Positions 48,603 to 60,415 of a stretch of 64,000 nucleotides of DNA are shown piece after piece. Within the stretch, counting starts at the first letter, position 1, and each line of letters begins with the position of its first letter. The notes under the pieces are model-generated. The model was given only the letters and a program-made list of their open reading frames with translations, made no database searches and had not been told where the DNA came from. Source of the stretch: Alectoria sarmentosa (lineage: Eukaryota; Ascomycota; Lecanoromycetes; Lecanorales; Parmeliaceae); assembly GCA_009733775.1 (NCBI GenBank), contig WOGZ01000060.1:1-64000 (forward strand), read 5' to 3'. A program made the position numbers and the translations under genes.

Positions 48603-49755
48603 CTACGATTCCTCCAATCCCCACCTCTCCACCTCCTCAGGCAGCGGACCCTTCACAAGGGTACCCGAACAAGCCACCTTCCCACTCAACTTAATAACGA
48701 AATTCGTCTCCCTGTACCCAAAAACGCTATGCTCCATCATATACTTGGGCACATAAAACAAGGCGTTGATAAGATTTCCATACTGTGTTCGAACCAAATT
48801 AGCACATCTTCATCGTTCCATCATCGTAGAGTGGACTACGAATGCGCCTTTACTCTTGGCTTACCTGACAACCTATCCCATTTGCTTGCATAGATAGATG
48901 TAATTTTCCGTTCGGGGAGTCACTCTGAAACGGCTGCATCTGCGTTTCGGCTGGGAATTGGGCGACATGGAGAAGAGCATTACTAAAAGTTAGAAAGACT
49001 TCGTTGCGGTCCAGTCGGTCAGCACCAGCGATGCTTTCGAAGCTGATGGCGAATGTCGGTGGTGTTGAAAGGGTATCTGAAGGGTTGATGCGGGAGAAGG
49101 TGAGCGGTGCTAGATCGCCGTCTACTACATTACCGACTACAGGTTCGAATTGGGTAGCATCCCCACCGCTGGCCGTTTGATTCGTCTGTGCGAGATGGTC
49201 TCCAAGGTCCTCAGTCATATTGCCGGCCCCGCCTGCCAAGCTCAAAGCCCGCTTCACCTCAACCACAATCTGACCAACCAGTTTGTCTTCCCAGTAGAGC
49301 TGCAGTGCGAGATTATGGAACCGAGCATACTTGACCATGTCAGTGACCGCGCAGTATATACCCCAGAGCAGGAAACGCGATTCCGTCCATGCGTAAGTCG
49401 TGATTTGAACGTCTTGATAGTTCATGGTGCTGAATGTGCGAGGTTGGAGCTGATGACGAAAGTCTTGTTGGGCCACAAGGCTCATGAAGGAGAGGATGTT
49501 GATGAGGGCGGAGTTGATCGGCAGGAGGGGAGCGCCAATGGCTAATACTATTTTGAAGCGGCGGTCTGGTAAATATGAAACTGGCAGAGAAAGATTCGAG
49601 CTCGGTGTTTTGATGGAAGATGGCGTCAGAGTAAAGACGCTTGATTGTGACGTGAGAGATGGGTTTGAGACAAGGTCGAGTGGAAGCGCCAGCGGAAGGC
49701 CGGCAGCTAAAGAAATTGTTGCTGCGCTGGATATCAATAGTACGATTAGATTCAT
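48603..49755 (-). CDS. Secreted or membrane-tethered protein of unknown function
   Basis: Two exons, complement of 48603-48782 and 48865-49755, with an 82-bp GTAAGC intron; 356 residues. The N-terminus MNLIVLLISSAATISLAAGL is a clear signal peptide. A second hydrophobic stretch (FKIVLAIGAPLLPINSALIN, about residues 67-86) could be a membrane segment. Later features are YQDVQITTYAWTESRFLLWG, LYWEDKLVGQIVVEVKRAL, sequons NMTE and NQTA, and MMEHSVFGYRETNFVIKLSG near the end. I do not recognise the family. The spliced second exon continues a globular-looking sequence, which supports the gene. It is divergent from the NLR gene across a 1.2-kb gap. Confidence 0.82.
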
Positions 49756-50928
49756 TGTCTTTGGACGAAGATTTTAGAGCACTGGAATCATATTCCCTGA
49801 CGCTGTGTATAATGGCATCGCTGGTATTGTTGGCAAACATTCCACTTCAATTCTTTGATGAAACCAGCTAAGCCTCGGGAGCGGGTCTACAGGTTTATGA
49901 TGTCCATGATAATTACGCTTCTGGAGTTTGCTAAGTACGGCATGCTTCGCGGCGAATGACGATTGGCGCATACTGACGTGGCGACATGCGATGCTACGGC
50001 CCGCTGGAAATTGGATGATGAAAAGAATGGAATTCTGGCCTTGATCTTCTGGAAGGTCTTGGAGGGAGCATGTAGGCTCTACCCATACTCCGAGCTTTAT
50101 TAGAAGCCGAATGCGATTCTATGTCAAGGGCTCGTAAACAAGGGCCATCGCCATTTGCGCCTAGAAAACTACTTTCACACCCATAGTACGTACTCTAGAC
50201 GCACTCGTGCATTCGAGAAGTAAACTCTATCAATTCTACTTCTCGAATGCACGAGTAATCACGGTCAATTATTGAAAAGAGGTAGTCATAGATCAGGATC
50301 ATCGACAATATCTAATTGAGCATTCACAGTAAAGGAAGACGCCGCGAGTTTCGCCAACCACAGTCTGCGGTTCTGCCGCGCTGTTATGAATTGTATTGAC
50401 CCAGGTTAAGTCTCACCACGGCGATGCTGATGGCCAGCAAAGCCACCTTCTCTACAGACTTTTCACCAATATAACGTAGAACAACAACGTCATTCTTCTG
50501 GTCCAGTCTGCCGACCCGAGCGGTAATTGGGGCCTCGACCATGTGGTATCATTGAGGCTCTATCCGATGGACGTGTGTGGCAAGCGTCAGGTTCAGTCTA
50601 CCTAGTGTCAGCTGGAGTCTCATGGCTATTGTGTATTGATTGACGTTACGGACCCCGCTGACGGTCCCAAATGAAAGGGGCAATGTTGTCAAAAGTGCGT
50701 TTAAAGATCGACATGATGTCGATATGCTGTTTGCAGAAGATTTGAGAAGCATGATAGCTGCGCGGACTAGTGAAATTGTTCTGAGTCTCGGCTGCTTGTC
50801 AACCAGCCTTGCTTGAGGAAGGAGCAATTCAGTGCTTGCAATCTCTGTGGTAAACTCATGACCATTATCTTCAACCTCCTCATGTCAAATCTTCCTTTCC
50901 TCGTAAATTGATCCAGCCTTTGGCCTCG
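49756..50928. other. Divergent intergenic region with perfect hairpin
   Basis: About 1.2 kb between the divergent secretory-protein gene and the NLR gene. No supported coding frame. It contains the 20-bp perfect inverted repeat at 50203-50256 and presumably both promoters. Confidence 0.55.
50203..50256. repeat. Perfect 20-bp inverted repeat
   Basis: ACTCGTGCATTCGAGAAGTA (50203-50222) and its exact reverse complement (50237-50256) enclose a 14-base loop. No mismatch in 20 bp. It lies 448 bases upstream of one start codon and 673 bases upstream of the other. Confidence 0.95.
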
Positions 50929-53900
50929 ATGGAGAATAATCCACCGAGCGCGGCCGTGTCGTCCGACCGTTCGCACTCCGCCTTCAGCCGCAGCTTGGAA
51001 GGGTTCCGCCGCCGGCTATCAGCGGAAGACATTGCGAATTTCGAACTCACCACCTTCGAAAGCCTCCAGCTTACCATCCAGAACATCCAACAAGAACAAG
51101 CACAAAAACGTTCTCTTCGCAATCTGAACAAAGTCAGGCCATTTATCGGCTTCCTACTACAGTATGCCGGTGTCATTGAGCAGTTTGTCTCTGCCAAGCC
51201 CGATCTCCTGGCTTTCATTTGGGTCAGTGCCGACGCCCCTTCCTCTACAGGCACGCTTTCCACTGACGTCTCGACAAGGGACCCATCAAATTATGTCTTC
51301 AGGTGCGGAATGTCTCCACCCTGTCCTAGCACGAAAGCGACTGATGATCAGCAGATAGCCTCCCAACTGACCGAGGCTTTCGATGCGCTGCTTGATGCCT
51401 ACGTAAGGATTGGGGAGGCCTTGCCAATCTTCCCCGCGATTGTCGGTCTGCTCGCTTCTCGAGACCACGGCTATGTGCAGCAGATCTTAGCAGATGTCTA
51501 CGAGGACATCTTGACCTTCCACAAGCGTGCGGTTGTGTTCTTCAAGCAGCGAGGTAAGTCACCGGTCGACCCAAACAACGTGCGCTAAACCACTTGTAGC
51601 ATGGAAGATAGCCTTCCATACCACCTTTCACTCGTTTCATGACAAGTTCGGAGACGTAGCTAAGAACCTCGAAAGGTCTAGAGAGCTGCTGATTCAAAGC
51701 GCAAGTATTACGCATTTTCAAGAGGCTCAAGATGCTCGGCTACGTCTCATCGAAGAGTTTAAAATGCGGAGAGAGCAAGAGGAACGTAGTCAGATGATGA
51801 CTACGATCAACTGGCTTTCGAGTATCGAGTGGGATGTTCGGCACGAAACAATCCAAGAGAAGCGACGTGAGTTTCCGGGCACAGCCCGTTGGATATTCAA
51901 CTCAGCCCCGTTTTGTGACTGGCTGCGAAAAGACGAGGATTGCAGTCTTGTCTTCTGGCTCTACGGTGTTCCCGGAGCAGGTGATAGCATGGCCCTCGTG
52001 CGTCAATCACAGCGCTGGATGCTGATCGGTCCTTTCTAGGCAAAACTTTTCTTTTCAATTCTATCATCGAAGGTGTGAATGATAGGCTCCCTTGGGTCCA
52101 TTTTGTTTATTTCTATTGTCGATACAACGATCCAGCCATGAGAGGTCTGAACGCAATGGCTAGGAGTCTCGTTGCACAGATTCTGGCCCTCAATCCGGCC
52201 TGTTTACACTACCTATACGAGAGTGCGCTCAGCTCTGGAGAACCGATCCTGTCTGGGCAACTCTGTACGCATATCTTGACAAAGCTAGCTGAGTATCACG
52301 ACCAACTTGTCATTGGCATTGATGGTTTGGACGAATGCGAAGAGCCGGAGAAACGGCCAATCTTAGCTTTGATGGATTCCATCTTGAGAGCCACCAAAGC
52401 GACGAGGAACGTGAGATTCTTTCTGACCAGCCGTAAGGATCCTGTGATTGAGAGATCGTTGCGCTCTGCAATTGCCCTAGAGATCAGGCCTCACCATGTA
52501 GAAACAGATATCAAGAGTTATGTTCGGTTCAGAACATCAGAACTCGGCGAGACGTATTCAATGGGTGCCGAACGTCAGCAGCGGATCGCAACAAAAGTCA
52601 CAAATAGGTCCCATGGTAAGTAAGCTCTAATTCACTGACCCACCGGCTCACTCTCGTCATATAGGTATGTTCCTTCTGGCACGGCTGGTCATGGACAACC
52701 TCAAGGACCAGGATTGCAAGGAAGCTTTAGAGGAAGAGCTGAATAACAGGATACTTCCGCGGGGGATAGAAGAAGCGTGAGTATTCTTTTGGCAGAAATA
52801 GGGGTATTTTGCACTGACGGTTCTAGCTACGGACGTATTTTACTTCGGATGCAGATAAGAGACCAGGCGACCAAGACTTGGGAGCGTGCGAAGCTTGCTC
52901 TAGATTTGATCGTAATGGCAACACGACCAGTGAAGACTCACGACATTCAAGGAGCTCTTTCCATTTTTACGCAGGATGGGAGCATAAAATTCGAGCAAAG
53001 AAGATCGGTAAAGCCCTTGGAGGAGCTTTTGGGGCCCATGGTGGAGGTACACCCAGACAATTTGGTGACTTTGGTACACCCAACCGCAAGGGAGTAAGCT
53101 TCCAACGCATTTATTTTAAATCAACGACTGAATTGGCGCAGCTTCCTACTCCAGCATCACAGCAACTATTCCATCAACCCAAGCACTGCGAATTTGAGGT
53201 TGGCGACGCTGTGTACTTCGTACCTAACCTTCGAGTGCTTCAGTCCTTATCTTGATAGGTCCAGTATCAAGTGTTCGGTAGAAAGCGCCGATTACGCGTT
53301 CCAGGAATACGCTACCTTCAATTGGATTCTGCACCTAGAGTCTTTGGAGAGCCACGTGTTGGACTTCAGCCGAGACGAGACTTCAAGCTTGAGGCGATCT
53401 CTTGCTATATTGCATCAGCAACACGAGGAAGACAGTGCAAACAATGGACCAGGCTCAGGCAAGGAAGGTACTAAGGTCGAGATTACTAACGTCATGGCAG
53501 AGCTCAATACCTGGCGAAGTGTGTACGAAAGATTCGAAGTGCTTCACCGGGGAGAGGGCTTTCAAGGTACTGCACTATGGATTCTCGTCTAAAAAAATAA
53601 GGTCACTAACTGCGTTGCTGTTGTGCAGAGCCAATGCCGTATCTACTACACCGACTCCTTGAAGTAAGGGAAATTCTCGAAGAGTTCTCGTCGCATGCAA
53701 TCAAGGAGTCGCCTATACTCACGGACGCCTACGGAATAACTCTATACAAGTGCCCAATAAAAAGGTGTAGTCGCTTCTCTCATGGTTTCGCGACTCGGCA
53801 TTCACGAGACGAACATCTTAAAGGCCATGAAAGAACTCACAAATGTACATACCAAGGCTGTGACTATTCAGAGCTAGGATTCGCATCAGAAGGAGATCTC

Positions 53901-55832
53901 AATAAACACGTTGAGCTTTGCCACGGCACGAAATCTGAAGGCTTCATATTTCCAAATATGCTGCCTGTTTCGACAAGCAAGGCTCTCAAAGATGCAATTG
54001 ATAGAGACGACGGTTCAGCAATTCGAGACATCTGCGACGCGCAAAGAGTGCATACAATCAGGGATACTGGTTTTCTTCTGCAAGCAATCAAGAAGAAAAG
54101 CGTGAATGCGGCGATGGTAGTCATGGAGCTGTTGGGAACCACAGGCGAGGTGTGCCATCAGGACCAAAATGGAAGGACTGCGCTGCATGAGGCAGTGGTA
54201 GAAGTCGAGTTCGAGACTCTCCTCCAGGAGATCCTCAAATTGGACGTCCACCTCCAGCCAAAAGACATTGATGGAGTGACTCCTCTTGCAAAAGCGCTTG
54301 ATGGCGGCCACTTTCACGCCGTAAGGATTTTCCTATCTACCGACAAGATCGACCTCAAGTCATGCTCCACAAGCTACGACCCTTTCATGAATGGTGTTCT
54401 ATTAGCTGCTGCTGCGGGACAAGACGATATAATACAGAGTATTTTTGCAGTCTCGGTGGCCAGCGTTCCCGTTAGCAGGCGTTCCAGATGGATCTCTGAT
54501 TCTTTGAAAAAGGCTGCTTTCCAAAAGCACGAATCAACCGTCACCCTCATCTTGGAGCTCGGGCAGGAGTTAGGTATAAAGAAGCACTTCAAGGGAATTC
54601 TCAAAGAGCATCTACATACCGGGTTAGAGACGAAGACGAGGCTACTGATGGAACGCTTCGGGGGAAAAGGAGGGAACCCGGATAATGAGTTTAGACGCGC
54701 TGCCGAGAGAGGTGATGTTGCTGCAGTCTTGAATCTTCTGGAAAAGGGAGTAAATATCAACTACGGATCTACAGCCTTACCCACTGCTCTTGCTGTTGCC
54801 TCGAGCAGCAATCAGTTGTCGATGATGAAACTTTTGCTGGACAAGAAAGCAAAAGTTGATGCACGAGGCGGAAAGTGGGCCACCGCTCTTGGCGCGGCGT
54901 CCAGCAAAGGACAGATAGCGGCCATCCAACTACTACTCGAGCATGGTGCGGATCCTGACTACGGGATATACTCGGCGAGTTGCAAAGGACAAAATGCCAT
55001 TATTGAATTACTGCTCGAAAAGGGTGGGAATATTAATGCACATGGAGGTCTTGGAGATGCTTTGAGCGCGGCTTGTTCTGGAGGTCACGAGACCACTGTG
55101 AACCTATTACTCAGCCATCGTGCTGGAATCTACGCGCGAGGTGAGATTGCCGATGTTGAGTTTGGCGAGGCTTGGTCCCTCGAACAGGAAGAGGATGCCA
55201 GACTCATACCACGAGGATGTGGAAGCCCGAATGACAGAGGTCTGTATAGTGCTCTGTGCGTGGCCTGCAAGAATGGCCATGGTGAAATCGTGCAGCTTTT
55301 GATATATGTTTTGGAGAAAAACGCTGAAACAGAGGGGCAGCTTCTTGGGAAATACAGCAGCGCCTTGGACAAAGCGTGCGCCGCACCAAAGGGAGACCTG
55401 GACACTGTTCAAGCACTGCTGGAATGTGGCGCTGATCCCAATTATGGCTCATCTCGGGCTCTGCAAACAGCATGCGTTCGGGGCAAGCAGGATATCATTG
55501 AACTACTGCTGGAGTATGGAGCGGATGTCAATGGGCGAGATGGAAACAAGCCCACCGCTTTGATCAAGGCCGCCCTTTGGGAACACGAGAATGTTGTCGA
55601 GCTGCTGCTGAAACAAGGGGCGGATGTCAATGCTTGGTCCACTCACGATGCGTATTGTACCGCGTTAATTGCAGCTTGTTCCTCCACTGCAAATCAGTCT
55701 CTGGTCCAGCTGTTACTAGAGGGCGGCGCAGACGTCAACATGGGTCTAGGAGAGGCACTAAAGTCTGCATATCGCGGAGGAAACAATGCCATAGTCCAGC
55801 TTCTCCTTTGGCACGGGGCCAAAGAAATGTGA
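50929..55832 (+). CDS. NLR protein: N-terminal helical domain, NACHT, C2H2 fingers, ankyrin repeats
   Basis: Nine exons: 50929-51222, 51279-51302, 51352-51553, 51600-51980, 52040-52615, 52665-52776, 52827-53093, 53142-53566 and 53629-55832, giving about 1494 residues. Residues 1-260 are the helical N-terminal domain common in fungal NACHT proteins (LLAFIWGPIKLCLQ spliced over three exons; WKIAFHTTFHSFHDKFGD). The NACHT domain starts with WLYGVPGAGKT (Walker A about 296-303) and continues with LVIGIDGLDECEEPEK (Walker B) and VRFFLTSRKDP (sensor 1). Winged-helix-like and HPTAREFL blocks follow. Residues about 800-860 hold two to three C2H2-like fingers (YKCPIKRCSRF ... HERTHKCTYQGCDY). About 15 ankyrin repeats run from about 915 to 1490. 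Proteins of this architecture act in nonself recognition and incompatibility. All nine junctions keep frame. Confidence 0.94.
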
Positions 55833-56580
55833 AGCCTAGGACGGGCTAGCACGTACTCGGTGGCGAGCGTTATGATAGTTCTAGTAAACAGCCATTATCT
55901 GTACGGCTGCATTGTAAAGACATTAACAGGCATCCTCACGTAACTAGATATAATAAACAAGCAGACTTTAGGGAGTCTGTAATATCCTCAAAACGCCACC
56001 AACAGATTTTGATCGAGAAACCTCAAATCGCGAATTACATGAGTCGTAAAGTCAATTTGCCGCTCTGTCGCAGAAGATGCAGGATCACTAGCTCGGTGGA
56101 AGTAATGAAGCGCGTGTATGGCTTGTTTTGGGGGGGCAGCCTTTCTGGGCGCGACACTGCCCGTGGCAGTCGTCCCTACGATGGGATGGAAAGAGAACCA
56201 AAGTATGTCCAATCATTCCAATTTCCCGCCCACTCCCCCAGCAGTAGCTAGACCGACATGAAAGCTATTTCCCGGCGGTAGCAGCGCCGAATCCGTCTTG
56301 TTACTTCCTAATACCGTCCTTGAATCGCAGCAGCAGACTCAATGCGCTATGAGATTTTCTTCAGGGATTCTAATGCCTTCATTATGATTATGTGTAAGCG
56401 CTCCATTAAATGAGTGCTCCCGACTAACTCCTCGGAAGCTCTAATTAGCAGTCTCGAAGAAACACAACAGCAAGCGCTGCGTGTCCAAATCCCGCGTCAG
56501 CATTGTACAAGTCATGCTATCCCATCCTACCTTCCATCACCAGTTCAAAACCAGGACTCTCTCCATTCTACCCCGACTCG
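55833..56580. other. Convergent intergenic region
   Basis: About 750 bases between the 3' ends of the NLR and RING genes. Short frames only. Confidence 0.5.
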
Positions 56581-57252
56581 TTACGAGAACGTAGGAGGAA
56601 GAATCTCGTCAATTCCACCCAGCTCCATACCAGCACCAGCGAGTAGCTGTGTGTTAATGATCTCATAACGGTGAGTATGAAGCAAATTGTAAGTCTCTCT
56701 AACCGCATCATCTCCAACATCAACGCAGCTCGAGATCATCTCCAGCGACCTCGCATCGCCCAAGAGATGACTCGCCATGTAGACGCTCGCAGCCGCCACA
56801 GCCAGAGCAAGACGATCGTCGGCGTCAGCCCGTTCGAGTTGGACTCGGTCGTGAATACTATTAGCGATCCCTCTGGCCATGCGAGAGACATCGGGATTCA
56901 AGCCGAGCTGTGCGGATATGCCTACGCATCGATTCACAAGCAAGATGTGAAGTCTCATGTGTTCGACCCGCCACCGTGGCATTGGTGGGCGGCGTTGGAC
57001 TGGGAATAGCACGCGTCGGCATATGGGGCAGGTGTTGTTTCCGCCTCCGCCCTGTGCGGGAGCCGAAAGCCAAATCGAGATGCATTCGGAGCCCAGGATG
57101 TGGTTGCAGGGGAGTTTGACGGCGCGTTCGATGATGCCGCTTGCGGATGGTGCGGTGCCGTAGTCTTCCATGCAGATGGAGCAGCGCTGGTCTTCTTTGC
57201 CTAGGATGCCTCGGCCGACATAGGGGAGCTGGGAAAGGAACGCTTCGGCCAT
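56581..57252 (-). CDS. RING-finger protein with TFIIB-like cyclin-fold C-terminus
   Basis: Single exon, 223 residues. The RING is CSICMEDY (Cys24, Cys27), LPCNHILGSECISIWL (Cys49, His51, Cys57) and CPICRR (Cys75, Cys78). The position of the fifth zinc ligand, normally His or Cys between His51 and Cys57, is Gly54, a substitution I associate with some fungal RINGs. Residues about 125-210 (VSRMARGIANSIHDR, LALAVAAASVYMASHLLG, RSLEMISSCVDVGDDAVRET, YNLLHTHRYEII) follow the pattern of a TFIIB core repeat, with its AAAAIYMAS helix and IGVxDxTIRxxY helix. An E3 ubiquitin ligase role is likely from the RING; the cyclin fold could bind a partner or DNA-associated complex. The start ATG at 57252 is followed directly by MAEAFLSQLPYVG. 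Confidence 0.9.
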   Translation of the reverse strand: MAEAFLSQLPYVGRGILGKEDQRCSICMEDYGTAPSASGIIERAVKLPCNHILGSECISIWLSAPAQGGGGNNTCPICRRVLFPVQRRPPMPRWRVEHMRLHILLVNRCVGISAQLGLNPDVSRMARGIANSIHDRVQLERADADDRLALAVAAASVYMASHLLGDARSLEMISSCVDVGDDAVRETYNLLHTHRYEIINTQLLAGAGMELGGIDEILPPTFS

Positions 57253-57887
57253 GGTGGATGGGTGGTCGAATGGGTGATTTGACTTTTGAGAGTTTCGTTC
57301 GAGAAATCGGTGTCTGATGGAACCAAGGCGGGATTTACTCTGCTGGGGTACTTGCAGGACGAAAAGAAAAGTGCGAGCCCGGAAAAGCTATTATTTGCTA
57401 CGGAATGTGTCGAAGGTCTGTCTCGAAGTGTCATGAGCGATTTAGCTGTTGTCTTTGGATTCACATTGTTCAGCTCTTGCGCAAGGGTCTCTGCGAACAA
57501 TGGAATTCACATCAACACAAAGACACTCTCAGGCGGTTTCAGCCGCTCCACATGTCAGCAATTGTTCCGGTTTGGATCATTTCAAGGCCATACCGTCTCT
57601 ACACAGTTGAGGCCGCGTTTCCAATAGCTTGGGATCCGATACCCACCAGAGCCTTGAAGCGCTATAGCGAGATATGGATGCCATGGACACAGGCTTGTCT
57701 TCAGACATCGCTGGTCATACCAACAGATGCATCGCCGCCGTTGGTATCGTCGGGACTTGGGGCTCCGAAGCTTAGAGAACTATGAGTATGGACCTTAGAA
57801 GGTTGAAGCGTACCATGACGCTAGATGAACGAAAACACAAGATGACACTTCCTCGCCGTGGTTCATATTCCGAGTTGCCATGCCCAC
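57253..57887. other. Upstream region of the RING gene
   Basis: About 630 bases. Plus-strand frames of 113 and 126 codons overlap here but begin at non-ATG or weak starts and show no protein-like pattern. Confidence 0.45.
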
Positions 57888-58074
57888 CTACGAGCAGCAA
57901 TTGACCCCCTTGGGATCTTCCAAAATCACACTCTCGCACGCTACATACGCGTCATCACCAATCCCATCCCCGGCCGTGCAAACAGATGTTGCCAAAGGCA
58001 GCGCCACCAAGTCCATATTCCCGTTTAGGCCCTCAAGTATCCATAGGATATCCAACTCATTCTGTCGAACTGCG
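57888..58074 (-). CDS. Possible terminal exon of an unrecognised small gene
   Basis: On the minus strand an open frame reads FAHVPAVRQNELDILWILEG, then MDLVALPLATSVCTAGDGIG, then DDAYVACESVILEDPKG, and ends CCS-stop at 57888. The composition looks coding and holds four cysteines. The frame is closed upstream at a TGA near 58115; a possible acceptor (GATCAG) lies just before FAHVP. I found no upstream exon or signal peptide. It may be a decayed gene or a fragment. Confidence 0.3.
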
Positions 58075-58364
58075 GGAACGTGCGCGAACTGATCGACATC
58101 AAAGCGGTGCGATAATCGTCACACTGTAAGATCTCCGAATTGGGGTGTGTGAATGATGGATATGAGTAGGTGCTGTCTCTTTAATCATTGACCCGATCTG
58201 TCGGAAATAGATCGCTCGCTCGGGAACGGAACCAGCGCCATAACTTAGGCATTTTTATTCTTCAAAAGGTTTTTTTTGGCTAGGTTGATGCATGATCAGC
58301 GTAGCCGTTGCAAAAATGTTCTACAGCATGCATAGCATGGTTCAAGCCTCGACCTCTCACTTCG

Positions 58365-59960
58365 CTAACCCAAGAAGCCGTCAAAATCGCTCCAAAGTCC
58401 GCCTAATCCTTCCCATGATGTTTCGGGTATGGACTCCCACAGGCAGATACCGATGCGCTGCCAGCACAGGGTCGTTCCATTTTCTTGGGGTTCGGCAATC
58501 AGACCCACAAGTATATTGACATCTTCATCCACTGCATCAACTAACACCCCCAAAAGAAACACGCGAGCCTCATCACTCAGTATATCGACCAACAAGCTGC
58601 TGAGGTCATGCTGACGAGCATCATCGTGTGACATTTCACGCATTTCAGGTGGTATTTTTTCCTCGCTGAATGCTGTTACGTCTAACAGAATGTTCTGAAC
58701 CGCATTGTACTCAAGTGGCGAGCAAGCTTGCATCCATACATTGGCAATGTCCCTCAGGTGGCAGGCTTTGGCTCTCAAGCGCGGCCCTCGAGAGTTTTCA
58801 AACGATATTTCACCCAAGCTTCTACGGTCCGTGTCAGTGAGCATCAGCAGCGTTTGTGGCAGCTTTGAATGAGAATCCATGCGCCAGCAATCGCCAACTT
58901 CAATGATCCTTGTGTGCACGAACAGTTGCGCAGAGACGGCCGATCGAACGTTATGAGCCATGGCAAGCTGAAGTTCAAGATCTGCGAGCGTGAAACCCCG
59001 GTCTGGCTGGGCAGAACTACCAAGTCTAAATCCGTACACCTGCATGATACCGTAGACGCGGTCTTTTGGGTCTCGCGTTGTTCGATGTCGAGCCGCTCCA
59101 TATAATAATATGGGATTCTCCCAGGGTCCATGATAGAGACCAAGTCTTTCGATAAGACTCAAAATCTTCGTGTACATTGAGCTGCGTGCGATATGCTGTC
59201 TACTAAACACTCTACGCGTCAACTCGTTGTAAACGCTTGTACAATTAGTTACCAAATTACCCAGGCTAAGAGAATTTCCATTCCCGGCTTTCCGTTTAAT
59301 TATCTCCGCGCTCTTCGACAATATTGCGGCATCAGCTCTCAAAAACATTTCCTGCAATGTCCACAGCGATGTATACCATGGATCCTGCAACAGCACTTCC
59401 AAGAGCCGCACGAACGATTCGGTCCAAGTGTCGATATCCACGGCATTAAGCTCTTCGTCTCCTTTGGCAAGGAATAGCGTTTCTGAGCTATCATAGAGCA
59501 CCTCATCGCATAGGCTGAGCTCCGATTCATCGAGATGACTGAGCCAGATATATGCTCTCTTCGCATTCCCAAAGATCGCCGCTTGCCTTCCTATCTCGGT
59601 TGCCTTGATCCTTTCGTTCTCCTGGTCTATACACGCGATATCGATCCAGACGAAAATGTTAGATCTGTGCTCCTCATTTTCCGATTGCTCCCCAAGGCTG
59701 ATGTTCCAGATCGCTCTCTGCAGCTGCGTAGCAGAGAAGTGCTTTTCGTCAATCGCAGGGATCCTCCAGGTGACGCCGCGGACTTCCAGCGCGGGGTTCC
59801 CGTGAGCAACTACCCATCGGCCCCACGTATATGACAAGATGCTGTAATTTGGTTCCACAAAGTCGCCGTAGATGTTTCCCTCTTGTCTTTCTAGCGATGT
59901 CATGGTTGGGACGTGGAGGAGTCGCAGTGGCCATTCTGGCTGCACGATGCCGTCGGACAT
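58365..59960 (-). CDS. HET-domain (heterokaryon incompatibility) protein
   Basis: Single exon, 531 residues from the ATG at 59960; the frame is open at a TTG six codons upstream. The three HET blocks are present in order: YSILSYTWG (residues 39-47), WIDIACIDQENERIKATEIG (105-124) continuing into RAYIWLS, and DPWYTSLWTLQEM near residue 205. The C-terminal half (PKDRVYGIMQVYGFRLG, LLGVLVDAVDED, SWEGLGGLWSDFDGFLG) is conserved in the paralog at 63031. In known cases HET domains trigger cell death after fusion of unlike hyphae, often downstream of NLR-type sensors. No amyloid motif or second domain was seen. Confidence 0.95.
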   Translation of the reverse strand: MSDGIVQPEWPLRLLHVPTMTSLERQEGNIYGDFVEPNYSILSYTWGRWVVAHGNPALEVRGVTWRIPAIDEKHFSATQLQRAIWNISLGEQSENEEHRSNIFVWIDIACIDQENERIKATEIGRQAAIFGNAKRAYIWLSHLDESELSLCDEVLYDSSETLFLAKGDEELNAVDIDTWTESFVRLLEVLLQDPWYTSLWTLQEMFLRADAAILSKSAEIIKRKAGNGNSLSLGNLVTNCTSVYNELTRRVFSRQHIARSSMYTKILSLIERLGLYHGPWENPILLYGAARHRTTRDPKDRVYGIMQVYGFRLGSSAQPDRGFTLADLELQLAMAHNVRSAVSAQLFVHTRIIEVGDCWRMDSHSKLPQTLLMLTDTDRRSLGEISFENSRGPRLRAKACHLRDIANVWMQACSPLEYNAVQNILLDVTAFSEEKIPPEMREMSHDDARQHDLSSLLVDILSDEARVFLLGVLVDAVDEDVNILVGLIAEPQENGTTLCWQRIGICLWESIPETSWEGLGGLWSDFDGFLG

Positions 59961-60200
59961 GTTCGATTCAGTTCTCAACTTGTTTTTGATTTTCGCAGCA
60001 TTGAGAGGATTTAGCAGAAATACTCAGAAGCAATATTCGGAAGGCAATGCGCGCGGGATATCACAATTTATTTAAGAGTTTCACTGCCAGGCTTGGCAAA
60101 GATCATTACAAGGGTATTACCGTGTACCCTAGGTAGTTACCAATTAGCGTATTCATAATCCGGTCAATGCTTGGCACAAGGGATAGGACGCATCAACTTA
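59961..60200. other. Promoter region of the HET gene
   Basis: Normal composition until about 60200, then a sharp change to AT-rich sequence. The word TACCCTAGGTAG occurs at about 60125. No coding frame. Confidence 0.45.
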
Positions 60201-60415
60201 TACATTTTCGTATTGTAGCATAAGCATCTTCTCACAACTGATAGACATCTATTATATATTCAATATTAATTCAATTTAAAACTATATAAACCTTACTTCT
60301 GTTAATTATGTCTTTTACACGCATTAACAATTCATTAATTATTTCGTCGTTTTTTCTTTTATGTGACGATTTAGGGACTAGGGCTTAATGGCGGGCAAGC
60401 GAGCCACTAAGCAGG

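Noticed and set aside
49150..49545. Plus-strand frame of 131 codons
   Set aside because: Antisense to the two-exon secretory-protein gene; it has no signal peptide or motif of its own.
57286..57785. Two overlapping plus-strand frames of 113 and 126 codons
   Set aside because: The first starts at TTG, neither has a motif, and they lie in the promoter of the RING gene.
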